NCBI RefSeq assembly: GCF_025772985.1
Contig: NZ_JAKMTB010000006.1
Coordinates: 1 to 64,000, forward strand
DNA: 64,000 bases
DNA from: Campylobacter sp. CNRCH_2014_0184h
Lineage (GTDB): Bacteria > Campylobacterota > Campylobacteria > Campylobacterales > Campylobacteraceae
Direction of reading: 5' to 3'
Part shown: positions 46,155 to 57,500 of the stretch, piece by piece
How the letters are laid out: each line of letters opens with the position of its first letter
How positions within the stretch are numbered: the first letter of the stretch is position 1
Notes under the pieces: generated by a model
What the model saw: only the letters and a program-made list of their open reading frames with translations
Database searches by the model: none
What the model was told of the DNA's origin: nothing
Made by a program: the position numbers and the translations under genes

Positions 46155-47113
46155 GCTTTTACCTCATAATAAATCTCGCATTTTCCAAATTCATAACAAA
46201 ATGGACAATGATAAAAAAACAAAGGACTTTGATTTTTACAATTATTACACACATAAGTAAAGCTAAGATTTGCACTTAGCTTATTATCGTTTAAAATTTT
46301 TAAAATTTTTAGTTTATGATTTTTGATAGGAATAGCTTTTGTGATTAATTTTTTTGCATAAAAAAACTCATGGTATTTTTCATCTTCAAGATTAAGCGGA
46401 CTTTTGCATTCATTAAGCAAATCAATGACATTTTCAAATTGAGGCATTTGAGTAAGTTTATCTTTATAATGCAAAAAGCAAAGTCTTAAAATATACTCAT
46501 TATCCTTACTCAAAGCTAAAATTTCTTTTAGTTTTTGTTCTTGCTCTTTAGAACTTGCTTGAATTTTTAAAGCTTTTATCAAGGCTTTTTCTGCATATAT
46601 ATTTTCTCCTAGCTCAAACAAACACTCTAAAACATCTAAAACCTTGTCATAATCTTTGAGTTTTAAATAAACAATTTTTAAAAGTTTTAAGCTTTCTTTA
46701 TTGCGTGCTTTAATTTTTAAGGCATTTAACAAAGCTTCTACACTACGCTCTAAAAATCCTGCTTTTAGATAAACTTGTGCTAGTGAAAAAAAGATAAATT
46801 CTTTTTGGCTTGCTTCATTTGCTTTTTGCAAAGCTATGAGATAAATCCCCACAGCTTTTTCAAATTCACCACTTTTGGTAAAAATTTGAGCTAAGAAATT
46901 TAAATTTTCTATGCTTAAATTGGCATTTTTTAAAATTTGTTGGTGTGTGGAATTAATTTCAAATTTTTTTACAAAACGATCAAGTTTGCTTTTTTGGTCT
47001 TTACTTGCAACAATACGCCATATATAATGTGAGCTAGCTATGATAAAAACCAAAGCAGTTAAAACAATAAGACCAAATAAAGGATCGCGGTATTCTACAA
47101 AGAAAAAATCCAT
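46151..47113 (-). CDS. Membrane-anchored TPR protein, LapB-like
   Basis: 320 residues. An N-terminal membrane helix (LFGLIVLTALVFIIASSHYI) is followed by TPR-like helical repeats (about 60-250) and a C-terminal metal-binding pair, CNNCKN then CPFC (about 297-312), like a rubredoxin-type knuckle. This order (helix, TPR, rubredoxin-like) is that of LapB/YciM, which controls LPS synthesis through LpxC turnover. The functional match is an inference. First gene of the leftward cluster; divergent from dnaG. Confidence 0.75.
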   Translation of the reverse strand: MDFFFVEYRDPLFGLIVLTALVFIIASSHYIWRIVASKDQKSKLDRFVKKFEINSTHQQILKNANLSIENLNFLAQIFTKSGEFEKAVGIYLIALQKANEASQKEFIFFSLAQVYLKAGFLERSVEALLNALKIKARNKESLKLLKIVYLKLKDYDKVLDVLECLFELGENIYAEKALIKALKIQASSKEQEQKLKEILALSKDNEYILRLCFLHYKDKLTQMPQFENVIDLLNECKSPLNLEDEKYHEFFYAKKLITKAIPIKNHKLKILKILNDNKLSANLSFTYVCNNCKNQSPLFFYHCPFCYEFGKCEIYYEVKA

Positions 47114-47187
47114 AACCTTACAACTTAATTTTCAAATTTATAACAATTATAGCTAAATGCTTATATAATTTTCTTTAAGGTTTAAAG

Positions 47188-48972
47188 ATGATAGAACAAG
47201 CAAGTATAGAACAACTTTTACAAAAAACAGATATTGTTGATATCATAGCTCATTATGTTGAAGTAAAAAAACAAGGCTCAAGCTATGTTTGCGTTTGTCC
47301 TTTTCATGATGATAAAAATCCTAGTATGCATATTAATTCTATTAAAGGGTTTTATCATTGTTTTGCATGCAAGGCTGGGGGTAATGTTTTTAAATTTGTA
47401 ATGGATTATGAGAAATTAAACTTCGTTGAAGCGGTGGAAAAAGTTGCTTCATGGAGTAATTTTTCACTTACTTATATCTCGCAAAAACAAGATAATAAAA
47501 AATCCATCATTCATATCTTGCCTACTCTTAATGCTTTTTACAAACAAAACCTAGCTAAAAACAAAGAAGCTTTAGCTTATCTTTATAAAAGAGGCTTAAA
47601 TGATGAGGATATCAGAACCTTTGAACTAGGCTTTGCGCCAAGTTCCAATGAAACACTAAGACTGCTACAAAATGAGCAAATCACTCAAGAAGAAGCTTTA
47701 GAGGTAGGTGCGATAAAACAAAATGAAAATGGCGCTTATGCAAGTTTTATCAACCGCATTACTTTTAGTATTTATGATCATAAAAATTTGCTTATAGGCT
47801 TTGGTGGTAGAACTTTAGATGAAACAAATATGGCAAAATATGTTAATTCTCCCCAAAGCAAACTTTTTGATAAATCACGCGTTTTTTATGCACTCAATTT
47901 AGCAAAAGATGCCATTTATAAACAAAAAGAAATGATAATTTGCGAGGGCTATATGGATGCTATAGCCTTTCATAAAGCAGGATTTAAAAATGCTGTGGCA
48001 GTTTTAGGAACAGCTTTGGGTGAAAATCACATACCCTTGATAAAAAGATTAGAAGCAAGGGTGATTTTGTGTTTTGATAATGATAATGCAGGGTTTAATG
48101 CTGCTGTGCGTTCAGCACATTTGCTAAGTTTAGCAAAAATTGATGGAAAAGTAGTCTTAATAGAAGGTGGAAAAGATCCGGCTGAACTTGTAGCAAGCCA
48201 TCAAGAAAAATTACTTTTTAATATTTTAGAAAAAGGCATAGAGCTTGGAGAATTTTATATAAGAAGTTTGATTGCAAGTTGTGATTTAAGCTCAGCACTT
48301 AGTAAACAAAAGGCTTTAGAAGAGGCGCAAAAATACACTTTTAATCTTGAGCCTTTAGTAGCAAATTCTTACACTACCTTAGTAGCAAATCTTTTGGGTG
48401 TAAATATTAATGATATTAAACTTTCTAAAAATACAAGAAAAATAAGCTTCATTAATCCCATCAAACAAAGTAAAATCAATAATATAAGCGAGTTAGAGCT
48501 TTTGAAATTTTTATATGAAAATAATGAAACCATAGGGCTTTTTAAGCTTTTAAGTACAAAAGAATATTTTTTACACCAAGACATTACTAAAGCTATTTTA
48601 GAGCAAAAAAACTTTGAAGATCCTAGTATAAGAGAGCTTTATGAATTTGAAAATATCAAAAACTTAAGCAATTTAGAAGAATTTTTATATGCTATTTGTA
48701 AGATCAACCTTGCATATTTTAATAAATTAAAAAGTTTAAATTTAAAACAAGCCTTTAAAAAACAAATTTATAATTTGCTCAATCAAAATTTAGAAAAAAT
48801 CAAAAAAAGCTATCAAAATGATGAAGTTTTTTTAAACCATTTAATAGAAGTTTTAAAAAGCGTGCATTTTTTAGATGATGAGGAAAGTTTGGAATTATTT
48901 TTAAATAGACTACAAAAAAACATCAAAGATAAAAAAGCAATTCATTATAACTTTGAAGAAGAAGTTTTTTAA
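47188..48972 (+). CDS. dnaG: DNA primase
   Basis: A 594-residue replicative primase. An N-terminal zinc-binding CHC2 domain (VCPFHDDKNPSMHINS, then FYHCFACKAGG) is followed by the catalytic core with the Toprim motif IICEGYMDAIAFHKAG and the acidic ILCFDNDNAGFNAA. The C-terminal helicase-binding region is helical. It makes RNA primers at the fork with DnaB. Start ATG 47188 behind AAGG. Confidence 0.96.
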   Translation: MIEQASIEQLLQKTDIVDIIAHYVEVKKQGSSYVCVCPFHDDKNPSMHINSIKGFYHCFACKAGGNVFKFVMDYEKLNFVEAVEKVASWSNFSLTYISQKQDNKKSIIHILPTLNAFYKQNLAKNKEALAYLYKRGLNDEDIRTFELGFAPSSNETLRLLQNEQITQEEALEVGAIKQNENGAYASFINRITFSIYDHKNLLIGFGGRTLDETNMAKYVNSPQSKLFDKSRVFYALNLAKDAIYKQKEMIICEGYMDAIAFHKAGFKNAVAVLGTALGENHIPLIKRLEARVILCFDNDNAGFNAAVRSAHLLSLAKIDGKVVLIEGGKDPAELVASHQEKLLFNILEKGIELGEFYIRSLIASCDLSSALSKQKALEEAQKYTFNLEPLVANSYTTLVANLLGVNINDIKLSKNTRKISFINPIKQSKINNISELELLKFLYENNETIGLFKLLSTKEYFLHQDITKAILEQKNFEDPSIRELYEFENIKNLSNLEEFLYAICKINLAYFNKLKSLNLKQAFKKQIYNLLNQNLEKIKKSYQNDEVFLNHLIEVLKSVHFLDDEESLELFLNRLQKNIKDKKAIHYNFEEEVF

Positions 48973-49037
48973 ATAAAAACTTGCACAAAAATTAAAAAAT
49001 ATTCATTACAATATGCCAAAAATTTCGAAAGGAAAAA

Positions 49038-50021
49038 ATGAAAGCATTAGCACTTTTTAGTGGCGGGCTTGATTCTATGCTTGCTATAAAACTCATAAGC
49101 TCTCAAGGTATAGAAGTAAAAGCTTTAAATATAAACATAGGCTTTGGTGGCACAAGCGACAAAAGCGAACTCATGGCAAAACGCGCTGCTATGGCAGGGG
49201 CTAGTTTTGAAATGATAGATGTAAGAAATGCTTATTTACAAGAAGTTTTATTTAACCCTCAATATGGATATGGAAAGCATTTTAATCCTTGTATAGATTG
49301 TCATGCTTTTATGTTTAAAACTGCTCTTTCAATGTTAAAAGATGAAAATGCAAGTTTTATCATCACAGGAGAAGTAGTTGGTCAACGCCCAATGAGCCAA
49401 AGAAATGATGCTATGGCCAAGGTTAAAAAACTAGCACTTGATGAAGAAGATTTAATCTTGCGTCCAATGTGTGCTAAAAATTTACCTTTAACCAAACCTG
49501 AGCGTGAAGGTTGGGTTGATAGAGAAAAGTTAGAAAATATAAGTGGAAGAAGCAGAAAAAGACAACTTGAACTAGCTGCCAAATTTGGTTTTGAAGATTT
49601 TGAAAGTCCAGGCGGTGGATGTTTGCTTACACTTGAGAGCTTTTCTAATAAAATCAAAGATTTCATTAAATTTGATAAAAATATGCAAGTTAATGACGCT
49701 CAACTTTTAAAATACGGACGCCACTTAAGACTTCCAAATGGCTCTAAAATGATAGTAGGTAGAAATGAGCTAGAAAATCAATTTTTAAAAGAATTAAAAA
49801 CTCAAAAATACGAAGAATTAAAACTTTTTGATTTAATAGGTGCTTATTCTTTGGTGGATGAAAATATCAATCCACAAGATCTTGAACTTGCTCTAAGCAT
49901 AGCACTAACTTATGCTAAAACTCAAAATAATACAAAATACAAAATAGGCTTTAAAGATAAAATTTTCCAAAGTATGGCTTTTGAAGATAAAAATAAAATT
50001 CAAGAATATTTTATAAATTAA
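49038..50021 (+). CDS. PP-loop ATPase, MnmA/ThiI-related
   Basis: A 327-residue protein. The PP-loop LFSGGLDSMLAIKLI at residues 6-20 binds ATP and adenylates a substrate. Conserved Cys in FNPCIDCHAFMF and the motif ITGEVVGQRPMSQRNDAM are like those of tRNA thiolation enzymes. A C-terminal domain (about 210-327) includes GGGCLLTLESFSNKIKDFI. Substrate is not certain; tRNA sulfur modification is the best guess. Ends at a bidirectional terminator. Confidence 0.85.
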   Translation: MKALALFSGGLDSMLAIKLISSQGIEVKALNINIGFGGTSDKSELMAKRAAMAGASFEMIDVRNAYLQEVLFNPQYGYGKHFNPCIDCHAFMFKTALSMLKDENASFIITGEVVGQRPMSQRNDAMAKVKKLALDEEDLILRPMCAKNLPLTKPEREGWVDREKLENISGRSRKRQLELAAKFGFEDFESPGGGCLLTLESFSNKIKDFIKFDKNMQVNDAQLLKYGRHLRLPNGSKMIVGRNELENQFLKELKTQKYEELKLFDLIGAYSLVDENINPQDLELALSIALTYAKTQNNTKYKIGFKDKIFQSMAFEDKNKIQEYFIN

Positions 50022-50046
50022 ACTACCCTTTAAAGGGTAGTTTTTT
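50020..50046. terminator. Bidirectional terminator between convergent genes
   Basis: AAACTACCC and GGGTAGTTT form a perfect 9-bp stem with a TTTAAA loop, with T runs on both strands. It serves the PP-loop gene and the chemoreceptor gene. Confidence 0.8.
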
Positions 50047-52126
50047 AGAATTTCTTTCTTCTAACCTCTGCTACAATATCAGCTGACATAGAATCAACTT
50101 CATTAGCTACAGAATTAGTCGCATGAGCAATTTGTGAGTTTTCTTTAGTTAAACCATCAATTACTGAAACAGATTGATTAATTTGTGAAATTCCTAAAGC
50201 TTGCTCCTTAATACTCTCACCCATTTCATTAATAGATTGAACTAAGATATTAGTATTAGCTTCAATCTCACCTAAAGACTTTTGAGTTCTTTCGGCTAGA
50301 TTTCTAACTTCATCAGCAACAACAGCAAAGCCACGTCCATGTTCACCAGCACGTGCAGCTTCAATAGCTGCATTTAATGCAAGTAGGTTAATTTGATCTG
50401 CAATATCTCTAATAACATCGGTTACATCTTTAATATCACTACTTTGCTTAATAACCTCTTCAGTTCTTGCTGCTACTGCATTCATAGAAGCACTCATCTC
50501 TTCAACTGCAGCGGCACTTTCTTGTAAAGAATCGGCTTGTTTTTGCGCACCATCATTAAGTTTTAAAACACTCTCTTTTAAAGCATCAGCTTTAGTTTGA
50601 AGCATTTCACCTTGACTTAGTGAAGCTTGAAGCATTTTTCTAATCTCTGCACCTACTGCATTAAGTGATTTTTCTATCTCACCTTCTGCATTTTCAAGCT
50701 TATCGGAAAAATCAAGATTTTTAAAACTTGCAAAAACTCTTTCTATTTCATTTAAATCCCTACCTATTTTTAATTCCATATCCTCAAGCATTTTGTTTAA
50801 CACTTCTTTTAATTCTACAAGTTTTGGATTTACAGGATTTGCCTCTATTCTTTGAGTGAAATATCCTTTTTCTATTTCACAAGAAACTTCTAAAATATTT
50901 TGCACAGTAATGTCATCTTTTTCTAAGCAAGTTTGAATATACTGAACATTATCATTAATCACACCAGCCATTTTGCCTATTTCATCATTATATCTAGGTT
51001 TTAAAACTTCTACTGTTGCAACCTCATGATTTAGGTATCTAAAAAATTTCATTAAATGACTTTGAAGTCTTTGTACTCTAACAGAAACAATTCTTTTTAC
51101 AGAAACACTGATTGCAATCACGATAAAAATAACCGCTATAACAGAACTTACCAAGATGATATTTCTAAGATCTACGATTGGTGCATACACAGATTCATTA
51201 GGCACAACAGCCAACATAGCCCAATGAATTCCAGTATTTGGCCACACTTCAAACACCCTTATAGCTCCATGATATTCACTGCCATCATCTGCTATATAAT
51301 CAATAGCTCCTGCATGGATAGTTTTTTGAGCTTCTATCACATGAGCTGCATTTTTATTAACATCCGTAATTTTCTTAGTAACAAAATCTGCATTTGGATG
51401 TGTAGCTATGACACCGTTGCTTGCTATTAAAATCCTTCTTGCTCCTTGATAAATTGATCTTGATGGATCATTTAAAAAATCTGCAATAGGTTTAAGATCA
51501 TAAAGCATACCAACAACACCTATTGCCTTGCCTTCTTTATTTACAATAGGTGCAGCTACATTAAGTCCTAAAAATTTATTACCTTGGATGTTATACCATC
51601 TTGGTTCACCAAAATAAAGCTTATCACCACCCATTAAATTTTTAATAGCTTGTGTTGAAGCTATTTCTTCACTCGCTGCTATAGTTTGCATACCGCCAGC
51701 ATTGTTTGCGTCATTATCTTTCATCAAAACCATAAATTCATTATTATTTGTAAAGTATTTTGTATCAACACCTAAATTTTTATATACAGAACCATCTTGC
51801 AAATAATAATAACCATAAGATACATCATGGTTTGCATCAATAGCTTCCCCTAGAATATTTTCTATCCTTTTTGGGTTTATAGCACCTTCTGAAATAAGAT
51901 TGTTTAATGTTCTTTGAGTACCAATAGCACTTACAAATAAAGACTTGATACTTGCTTCAGCTTGATTTCCATAGCGATGTACAGAAGCTGTAAGTGTATT
52001 TTCTATCTGCGTGTTTAAAATAGCAGTAGATCTGTTAATAATAAGCAAAGACAAAGCACTCAAAATTAAAATAACAGTAATAATTGCCACGAAGACAATT
52101 TTTGCACCAAGACTCCAATTTCGCAT
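50045..52126 (-). CDS. Methyl-accepting chemotaxis protein with dCache sensor
   Basis: A 693-residue transmembrane chemoreceptor. N-terminal membrane helix at about 9-29; periplasmic double-Cache domain about 30-315 ([39 protein letters not shown]); second membrane helix about 325-345; HAMP-like and signalling coiled coil with the hairpin tip [21 protein letters not shown]-like motif ([20 protein letters not shown]). The ligand is not predictable; Cache domains bind small acids or amino acids. A G10 tract lies about 150 bp upstream. Confidence 0.95.
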   Translation of the reverse strand: MRNWSLGAKIVFVAIITVILILSALSLLIINRSTAILNTQIENTLTASVHRYGNQAEASIKSLFVSAIGTQRTLNNLISEGAINPKRIENILGEAIDANHDVSYGYYYLQDGSVYKNLGVDTKYFTNNNEFMVLMKDNDANNAGGMQTIAASEEIASTQAIKNLMGGDKLYFGEPRWYNIQGNKFLGLNVAAPIVNKEGKAIGVVGMLYDLKPIADFLNDPSRSIYQGARRILIASNGVIATHPNADFVTKKITDVNKNAAHVIEAQKTIHAGAIDYIADDGSEYHGAIRVFEVWPNTGIHWAMLAVVPNESVYAPIVDLRNIILVSSVIAVIFIVIAISVSVKRIVSVRVQRLQSHLMKFFRYLNHEVATVEVLKPRYNDEIGKMAGVINDNVQYIQTCLEKDDITVQNILEVSCEIEKGYFTQRIEANPVNPKLVELKEVLNKMLEDMELKIGRDLNEIERVFASFKNLDFSDKLENAEGEIEKSLNAVGAEIRKMLQASLSQGEMLQTKADALKESVLKLNDGAQKQADSLQESAAAVEEMSASMNAVAARTEEVIKQSSDIKDVTDVIRDIADQINLLALNAAIEAARAGEHGRGFAVVADEVRNLAERTQKSLGEIEANTNILVQSINEMGESIKEQALGISQINQSVSVIDGLTKENSQIAHATNSVANEVDSMSADIVAEVRRKKF

Positions 52127-52273
52127 TTTCTCTCCTTAGATATTAAGTGGTAAAATATTCTTGTTATTATAAATAATTTTTATTAAAAAAATATAAAAAA
52201 TTATTTTATTTTTATTTATTTTATAAGAATTATAATTACTTTTATTTTTTATCGCTTAAAATACTATAAAATA

Positions 52274-52283
52274 GGGGGGGGGG
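52274..52283. repeat. G10 homopolymer tract in the chemoreceptor upstream region
   Basis: Ten consecutive G on the plus strand, directly after TATAAAAT, in the 194-bp gap between pbpC and the chemoreceptor. Tracts of this length are slipping, phase-variable sites in Campylobacter. On the receptor message it would appear as a C run if transcription starts that far upstream. Confidence 0.8.
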
Positions 52284-52320
52284 TAATGGATTTTTAGTTA
52301 GTATTTTTTACTATTTATAT

Positions 52321-54525
52321 TTAAAATATATTAAAAGTTACAAAATCACTTTGTCCATTTTCGCTAATAATATTAAGAGTATATTTACCTTTTTTTAAAT
52401 TTAAGGCCAAAGATTCTTCCTTACCTTCGAAAATTAGCTCTTGATTTAAATACCAAAAAAGCTTTTCTTTTCTAGGATTTGTAAGCTTTATTAATAATTT
52501 TTGTGAACCTTTTAAATCTTTTGGTAAAATGATATTAAGATTATTTAATGGATAAATAATTTTTAAATTTTGATTATAATTTTGCAAATTTTGCCTTTCT
52601 TTTGCAAAAAACGCTTGTGCATTAGAAGGTAAATTTAATATAATCTTTTTCTTTGCATGGATGAAATTTTCATCTAAAGAATCAACTTCTTTGTTTTTAT
52701 ACATAAAAACTTCTTTTAAAAATGGCGAAGTCCTTAAAACATTTGCACTTTGTGGGTAAAGTACCTCTTTAAAATCAAATTTATAATCATATCTATACCC
52801 TGTTTGATTTTCTATCTTTATAGTAACCAAATCACTAGATTTTTCAAATTCTAAATTAACTCCCTCAAGTAAAGCTAAAAGCTCAAAAAACAATTCTCCT
52901 GCTATACTCACACCATATAAATTTGCATTTGCTTCGCCATTAAAATTTCCAACCCATACTCCTAAAGTGTATTTTGGAGAAGTTCCTATAGCCCAGGCAT
53001 CTTTTCTACCATAACTTGTACCTGTTTTCCAAGAGATGATAGTATTAAAATCATATTGTCTTAAACCTGCTCTATCTAAATCCTTTAAGGTTTGTAAGGT
53101 TAAAAAGCTTGCTCCATCACTAATAAGTTTTTTATCTTTTTTAGTAAATGTATTTTCTTCATACAAAAGCTCTTTAAAATTTCCATAATTTCCAAGCCCT
53201 AGATAAATTTTTACCATATCTTCTAAACTCAATTCTTTTGTACCTAAAATCAAAGAAAGTCCGTATTTTTTAAAATTTTCATCTTCAAAATCTAAAATAT
53301 CTTTGAGTTTATAAAAAAACTTCTCATACCCATATTCTGCAAGCAAGCTTACAAAAGGGATATTAAGTGATTTTTGCAAAGATTCTTTTGCGCTAATAAG
53401 GCCATGATATTTTTTATTTGCATTTTGCGGAGCAAAATTAGAAAAATATGTAGGCACATCAAGCATTAAAGATTCAGGCACTATAAACCCCTCATCTATA
53501 GCAAAAGCAAAAAGCAAAGGTTTTAAGGTTGAACCCACACTACGCTTTGCAATAACCCCATCAACTTGACCAAAACTTGCAAAATCATAAAAATCATTAG
53601 ATCCTACATAAGCTAAAACTTTATTTGTTTTGGTATCTGCTAATAATATGGCTAAATTTTTTATACCCTTTTGCTCTAATTTATAAGAATATTCCTTAGC
53701 TTTTTCTTCAAATTTGATTTGAATTTTTTTATCTATACTAGAAACAATTTTTTCTTTATCAGTTAAAAGTCTACGCGCTAAATGTGGAGCCAAGTTTTTC
53801 CTTGTTTTAAAACTAGGAAGTTTTTCAGCCTTTGCAAGAGTTAAAATATCTTTAGAAAAATATCCCTTTTCAAAAAGCCTATCAAGCAAAACATTGCGTT
53901 TTTTTAAAAGCTTATCTTTGTTTTTTTCAAGATTAATCAAACCTGGATTATTAGGAAGCACAGAAAGCAAGGCTGCTTCACTCCAAGTAAGATCTTTTAA
54001 ATCTTTTTCAAAATAAAACAAACCCGCACTTGCAACACCTACTAAATTTCCTCCATAAGGGGCATTGTTTAAATAAAGCTTTAGAATTTCATCTTTTTCA
54101 TAAGCACTTTCTAAAGCAAAAGCTTTGATGATTTCGTTAAATTTATTAAAATATGTACGTTTATTTTGCTCTAGAAGTTTGATTGTTTGCATAGAAATTG
54201 TACTTGCACCACTTCTTTTACTTGAAAAAAGATTATTTTTAAAAGCTCTTATAAGTGCTAAAAAATCTACTCCATAATGAGAATAAAAATTTTTATCTTC
54301 ATATAAAATAACTGCACTTTTTAATTTTTGTGGTATAAAATCACTCTCTAAGTGCCATTGTTCATTAGCATCTAAAAATACACTAAGAATTTCTTTGTTT
54401 TTATCAAGTAAAACCTTGCTATAAGTGCCTTTAAATAAATCCTTGCTATCAAAACTAAAATAAACTAAGCCTATGTAAAAACATAGGCTTAAAAAGCATA
54501 TTGCAAGGCTTATTTTGATTTTCAC
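52321..54525 (-). CDS. pbpC: Penicillin-binding protein 1C
   Basis: A 734-residue class A PBP. N-terminal membrane anchor (ISLAICFLSLCFYIGLVYFS); glycosyltransferase domain with YEDKNFYSHYGVDFLAL and GASTISMQTIKLL; transpeptidase domain with the catalytic Ser in KRSVGSTLKPLLFAFAID, an SLN motif and KTGTSYGRKDAW. A C-terminal PBP1C-specific domain follows. It polymerises and cross-links peptidoglycan. Coupled (four-base overlap) to the alpha-2-macroglobulin gene. Confidence 0.95.
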   Translation of the reverse strand: MKIKISLAICFLSLCFYIGLVYFSFDSKDLFKGTYSKVLLDKNKEILSVFLDANEQWHLESDFIPQKLKSAVILYEDKNFYSHYGVDFLALIRAFKNNLFSSKRSGASTISMQTIKLLEQNKRTYFNKFNEIIKAFALESAYEKDEILKLYLNNAPYGGNLVGVASAGLFYFEKDLKDLTWSEAALLSVLPNNPGLINLEKNKDKLLKKRNVLLDRLFEKGYFSKDILTLAKAEKLPSFKTRKNLAPHLARRLLTDKEKIVSSIDKKIQIKFEEKAKEYSYKLEQKGIKNLAILLADTKTNKVLAYVGSNDFYDFASFGQVDGVIAKRSVGSTLKPLLFAFAIDEGFIVPESLMLDVPTYFSNFAPQNANKKYHGLISAKESLQKSLNIPFVSLLAEYGYEKFFYKLKDILDFEDENFKKYGLSLILGTKELSLEDMVKIYLGLGNYGNFKELLYEENTFTKKDKKLISDGASFLTLQTLKDLDRAGLRQYDFNTIISWKTGTSYGRKDAWAIGTSPKYTLGVWVGNFNGEANANLYGVSIAGELFFELLALLEGVNLEFEKSSDLVTIKIENQTGYRYDYKFDFKEVLYPQSANVLRTSPFLKEVFMYKNKEVDSLDENFIHAKKKIILNLPSNAQAFFAKERQNLQNYNQNLKIIYPLNNLNIILPKDLKGSQKLLIKLTNPRKEKLFWYLNQELIFEGKEESLALNLKKGKYTLNIISENGQSDFVTFNIF

Positions 54526-57500
54526 TGCACTACTTTGACTCTTTTACTCTCACTTAAAGCTTTATAAGCATTATCATACATTGCTTCAGCATAAGCTCCA
54601 CTCAAAGTATAAACACCCGGAGTAACAGCACTTAATTTCACAAAAAATTCTCTTGATTCATCAGAATACAAAGGAAAGAAATACATGATTTTATCATCTC
54701 TTATATCGACAAAATCATAATAAGAATTTTTCACAAAATCAGGAGTTTCATCATCTAAAAGATCATGCACTATCTCCCATCCACTTGGTAAAATTTGAGT
54801 TAAAACTATATTAGAAGCGCCTGGATAATTTTTATTTGATATTTTTAATTTCATATAAAAAATTTGAGAACTTTTTATAGCACTTTCATCTATTTCATTT
54901 CCATTTTCATCATAAAAACTTCTTTCTATATACATACGCTGCGCAAAAGGCTCGGCAATACCTTTTTTAATACCCTCTACTCCAAAATGTACATAAGTAT
55001 CTTCTTTAGCTTCTATCAAAGCGCTGCCTTGATTAAACTCAAATTTAGAAAAACTCGTATTGAGCTTTTTATCCTCACCATTAATTTTTACTCTTGCATT
55101 GATAGTTTTAGAGTTTTCATCACTAAAACTATTTGCCAAAGCATATAAAGCATAACCTGTGCTTTGAGTACTAAGCCAAGCTTGGCTTTCTAAAGTTTTT
55201 TTAATATCATCTAATAATTCATCATTATCTTTACCATAGATTATTTTATACGCATTTGCAATAATAGCTTCATCTCTTAGAAAAGATCCATAGGTGTGAG
55301 TATAATTAGCTTTTTCATCAGGCTTTGTGCTTAAATTTTTAGCTATATTTAAAGCTACCTCATCAAAACCTGCTAATTTATAAGCTGCACTAAGTTGCCA
55401 AAGACTTACATTATTTAGGCTTTGCAAATAAGTACTATCTTCATAAATGGCATTCATTATGCTTAAATTTGGCTCTTTAGCTAAAGCTAAAAGATATAAA
55501 GAATTTATTCTAATTTCTTTATTTATTTGAGTTTTTAAAACATAACGTTTTTGATAATCAAGCCATGCTTTAAACATTCCCTCACTCACATAATAGCCTC
55601 TTTCTTTAGCCAAAATCATAAACATACCCGCATAATTACTTCCCCAAGCATCAGAATCTTTAAGTCCTTGCCAATAAGCAAAGCCACCATTAGCAGTTTG
55701 GAAATTTGCGTATTTACTTAACAATGCATTGATATTGTTAATATTTTTTTGCTCATTTGCTCCTTGATCAAGTTTTTGTAAAAAAAGTTGTGGTAAAACT
55801 GCTGAAGTGCTTTGCTCTATACATCCATAAGGATAATTTTGCAAGTATTTTAATCTATGATTTATATTTAAAATAGGCTTAGAACTCACACTTAAAAACG
55901 CCACTGGATTAATATAATCTTGTGTGATTTTAAACTCCATAGAGGTATTTGCAGGAATTTTAAAAGATTTACCCTCATAAGTAATGGTATTTAGCGCTTT
56001 TATGTCAATTTGAGTATTTTGAGTATAGGTGTAATCTTTTGCATTTAAACTTAACTCTATTTCTTCTACTCCAAGCTTGTTTGAATTTACTTTTGCATTA
56101 ACATAAATATCTTTGCTTTTTTCATTACCAAAGTCAATTAAAATTTCATCGTTTTCAAAATTTATGAGTGAATTTTTTGTTTTTAGTTTAAGTTTTGCAT
56201 TTTTTACATCATCATCTACTTTAAATACTTGCACCAAAAGCTTAAACTCATCATCAAGCCTTAAAGCCCTTGGCAAAGTTTCAAGCATTACAGCAGGTGC
56301 GCTAACTTGGATATCTTTAGAAGCACTACCAAAACCTGCTAAGTTGTTTGCCACTACCATAACTCTAACCGAACCTAAGTATGATGGCATATTAAATTTT
56401 AATTTTGCATAACCATTTTCATCACTTTGTACTGGCTCTTGAAACAATACAACAGGTTTAAAGCGTCTTGCTTTTTCATCATTTTTGCTTTTATTTGCTC
56501 TACTTTCTAAGAAAACATCACCGCCCGTAGTTAATACCTTAGAAGCATTAGAAATATTTTTAGCAATGATTTTATCATAGGTATCATATATGCTCATATT
56601 AAAGCGAATTTTTTGATAAAAATATTCCCAAATATCTGGGGTTTTAAAAGCATTCACATCAAGCAAGCCCTCATCTACAATAGCTACAGTATAAGTATAA
56701 CTTTGCTTGTTTTTACTTTGAATTTCTACTTCAAAATCTTGTTTTGGCATGATTTTATCCGGTACTTTTAAATCAAGCTCGATTTTACTTTGCTCATCTA
56801 CTACATTTAAAGGCACCACACCAAAAAGTCTTAAGGCTCTATCGTTAGTGTATTGATCATAATCTTGAAGTAAAATCACGCTCACATAAACATTTGGCAT
56901 ATATTCTTTAAGAATAGGAATTTCAACCTTTGTAATATCTTCATGCGTATCTATCACAAAGCGTTTTAAAACCTTTGCATTATCATTTAAAGTAACAATG
57001 GCTTTTGCACCCTTAACACTTTCAAATTCTATAAAAGCTATTTCATTTGGCTTGTATTCTTTTTTATCACTTTTTATTTTTAAAGAACTCACTATATCAG
57101 CATTACTTGGCGCACCAAAACTACTAATATAAAAAAACTCTCCTGTGCTTGTTTTACTTTGTACATCTTCAAGCTCTATGAACATTTCACCATGATATTC
57201 TTTTGGATCAAATTCTATTTTAACCGGTTTATCCTTACTTAAAATACTTCCTTGAGTAATGATTTGTGTGTTTTTATCTTTTTTGAGTGATTTTAAAAAA
57301 TCATCATAATTATCATAATCCCACCACCAAGAATAATCATTTGCATAAATAGTATATTTAATCTCCCTATTTGCTATCAAATTCTCATCTAAATCACTCA
57401 CAATGGCTTCAAAATTGATAATAGAACCCGAGCTTAAATAGTGATTTTTTAAACGCTTAATACCTACAAAATACTCATGCAATATTACTTGTGAATTTAC

